Of a stretch of DNA of 64,000 nucleotides, positions 62,415 through 64,000 are shown piece by piece. The notes under the pieces were generated by a model. The model made no database searches. It was given only the letters and a program-made list of their open reading frames with translations, and had not been told where the DNA came from. The position numbers were made by a program, and so were the translations under genes. This stretch comes from Deltaproteobacteria bacterium (GTDB taxonomy: Bacteria; UBA10199; JACPAL01; JAHFST01). Where the stretch lies: positions 1-64,000 of the forward strand of contig JAHFST010000009.1 of assembly GCA_023265625.1 (NCBI GenBank), read 5' to 3'. The first letter of the stretch is position 1, and each line of letters opens with the position of its first letter.

Positions 62415-64000
62415 TTGAATAATCTGATAGACTTTCAAGCCTATTGGGAACTATACCCTCTTGTGGCTAAATCGAGAAAATCTCTCCGGATTGGCATCAT
62501 CGATTTGGTGGCGCGGCAACCTACGAAGTCAATTTATGCCCGAATCGTTAATCCCAACTACACCTCTGTAATGCCCCAGGCCATTGCCGTCTGGATGGAA
62601 CAGATGGGGCATGAGGTTTATTACATCACCTACACCGGTTTTGAAGACCTGTACCGCGATCTGCCGCAAGACATTGACTTTCTTTTTATCAGCACCTTTA
62701 CGCAAAACGCGTATACCGCCTACAGTATTTCAAACATGTTTCGTCAGAAAAACATCGTCACGGCCCTGGGAGGCCCCCACGCACGTGCTTATGCCGATGA
62801 TGCCAAATATTATTTTGATTATGTGCTGGGATTAACAGACCAAACCTTGATCCAAAATCTTTTGGAGGATTTTTCACCACATCCCGAAGAGGGAATCATT
62901 TTAAGCGCGCCTCGACAGATCGACAATTTACCTAGTATTCGCGAACGATGGAAATTTGCCCAGAAAAATTTGGAGAAATCCCGCCTCATTCATGTGGTCC
63001 CCATGCTCGGCAGCCTGGGTTGCCCCTACAAATGTAGCTTCTGCATCGATAGTCAAATCGATTATCAACCTTTGTCTTATGATCAAATTCGGGAAGATCT
63101 GACCTTTTTACAAGCTCAGGAAAAGCCGCCGATCGTGGCTTGGTACGATCCTAACTTTGGTGTCCGATTTGATGATTACCTGGACATTATCGAATCAACT
63201 GTCCCATCTGGAAAAATGGCCTTCGGCGCCGAAAGCAGTCTCTCCCTGCTTTCAGAAACCAATCTGAAGCGTCTGAAAAAGAACAACTTTATTGTCATGC
63301 TACCGGGCATTGAGTCTTGGTTCGATTTTAACGGCAAATCGAAGCAACAGAATAATTTTGGCTTGGACAAAGTCAAGGCGGTGGCTGAGCAGGTCAATGT
63401 GGTGTTGCAACACATTCCTTATGTGCAGGTTAATTTTCTTTTTGGGTTAGATACCGATGTAGGCTCGGAGCCTTTTGAATTGACTAAAAAGTTTTCTGAT
63501 CTAGCGCCAGGAGCCTACCCTAATTTGGCCATGATCACCGCCTTTGGCAACTCAGCCCCATTGAATGTTCACTACCAGTCCGAGGGAAGGGTGCTGGATG
63601 TGCCCTTTTCGTTCTTAGATGGCAACTCGGGTCTCAACATCCGACCCAAAAATTACCCAATGGTAGAATTTTACGATCGCATGATCGATTTGGCGGCTTA
63701 CACAAACTCACCTCAAAGGATCTGGGGGCGGTTCAAGGCCAACAAACATCCCCTGCCTCGATGGATGAATTTACTCCGCTCCCTTTTATCCGGCCGAGGT
63801 ATTGGTGGCAATTATGGGGAGATTCGGCGTCACCTCATGACCGATCCGGAATTTCAGGCCTTTTATAGTGGCGATAGTATGAAGCCCCCTTCGTATTACC
63901 ACGACAAAATCCGCGCCAGTCTCGGGCTCTTTTACAATCACCTACCGCAAAAAACGTTGCATTACTTGAATCATGGCGAAGCGACCCCAAATCCAAGGAT
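62415..64000 (+). CDS. Radical SAM protein with B12-binding-like N-terminus, cut by right edge
   Basis: An open frame runs from an upstream stop at 62385 to the window end. It reads as B12-binding fold (IGIIDLVARQPTKSIYARIV, ALGGPHARAYADDA) followed by a radical SAM cluster motif CPYKCSFC near residue 200 and a barrel (WYDPNFGVRF, FGAESSLSLL, MLPGIESWFDF). Start candidates are TTG 62415 or GTG 62463; neither has a clear Shine-Dalgarno. The GEGE-type B12 contact appears degenerate (LGLTDQT). The C-terminus is missing. Substrate unknown. Confidence 0.82.
   Translation, partial: MNNLIDFQAYWELYPLVAKSRKSLRIGIIDLVARQPTKSIYARIVNPNYTSVMPQAIAVWMEQMGHEVYYITYTGFEDLYRDLPQDIDFLFISTFTQNAYTAYSISNMFRQKNIVTALGGPHARAYADDAKYYFDYVLGLTDQTLIQNLLEDFSPHPEEGIILSAPRQIDNLPSIRERWKFAQKNLEKSRLIHVVPMLGSLGCPYKCSFCIDSQIDYQPLSYDQIREDLTFLQAQEKPPIVAWYDPNFGVRFDDYLDIIESTVPSGKMAFGAESSLSLLSETNLKRLKKNNFIVMLPGIESWFDFNGKSKQQNNFGLDKVKAVAEQVNVVLQHIPYVQVNFLFGLDTDVGSEPFELTKKFSDLAPGAYPNLAMITAFGNSAPLNVHYQSEGRVLDVPFSFLDGNSGLNIRPKNYPMVEFYDRMIDLAAYTNSPQRIWGRFKANKHPLPRWMNLLRSLLSGRGIGGNYGEIRRHLMTDPEFQAFYSGDSMKPPSYYHDKIRASLGLFYNHLPQKTLHYLNHGEATPNPR

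Noticed and set aside
62391-62420. Short direct repeats of CGTCTTG before the radical SAM gene, as a possible CRISPR or iteron
   Set aside because: There are only three 7-10-bp copies with 2-3-base spacing. There is no spacer structure and no linked cas or replication gene.

Overview
The window reads as a Gram-negative chromosome of deltaproteobacterial type (Myxococcota, Bdellovibrionota or a related uncultured lineage). This is inferred from four things: a C-terminal tag of the MYXO-CTERM kind on a large thrombospondin-type-3 protein; an outer-membrane toolkit (BamD-like lipoprotein, DegP); the futalosine-route menaquinone enzyme MqnE; and the order prs, rplY, pth, rpsF, rpsR, DUF2232, rplI, dnaB. 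No rRNA gene or taxonomic marker settles the genus.

Layout. 0-18 kb is accessory: secreted beta-helix and calcium-binding repeat proteins, a Fic enzyme, an AlbA_2/Schlafen-type regulator, a SWIM/SNF2 pair, two long orphan envelope proteins and a MazF-type toxin-antitoxin pair. 18-25 kb holds sulfite reductase, a rhodanese-E1 fusion, peroxiredoxin, a metallo-beta-lactamase-fold hydrolase and small membrane proteins, with a palindromic repeat in almost every gap. 25-27 kb has mqnE, a phosphofructokinase and tRNA-Pro. 27.5-34.2 kb is a nitrate assimilation operon: narK, a fused iron-sulfur/membrane subunit, the molybdopterin nitrate reductase and a nitrite reductase fused to a Rieske domain. 34-42 kb is a stress and low-oxygen style cluster: a doubly deleted P-type ATPase, beta-CASP nuclease, K+ channel, HU, cytochrome c', diguanylate cyclase, Usp, and a receiver-Crp regulator with its histidine kinase. 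42-49 kb is a core replication/translation operon with an antisense tRNA-Gln. 49-61 kb holds clpB, degP, bamD-like, TPR, alaS, recA and recQ. The end has a RAYT transposase and a radical SAM gene cut by the edge.

The most striking structure is not a gene. A family of short palindromes (28 bp in the simplest form) beginning GTAGGGG and ending CCCCTAC is scattered through core genes. Identical copies sit in frame inside alaS and the sulfite reductase gene and are translated as the same nonapeptide. At five genes the TAG of the GTAG foot is the stop codon, and one palindrome terminates two convergent genes at once. A REP-associated tyrosine transposase lies in the same window, but its link to this family is unproven.

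A second pattern is the ghost 3' end. Downstream of both the sulfite reductase and the peroxiredoxin gene lies a duplicate of the gene's own last codons, differing within the shared codons only by synonymous changes. A 0.6-kb toxin-antitoxin module sits between the two copies at the sulfite reductase locus. Four gaps in the 34-42 kb cluster carry TGA-N6-TCA dyads, suggesting a regulon for the local Crp-type response regulator.
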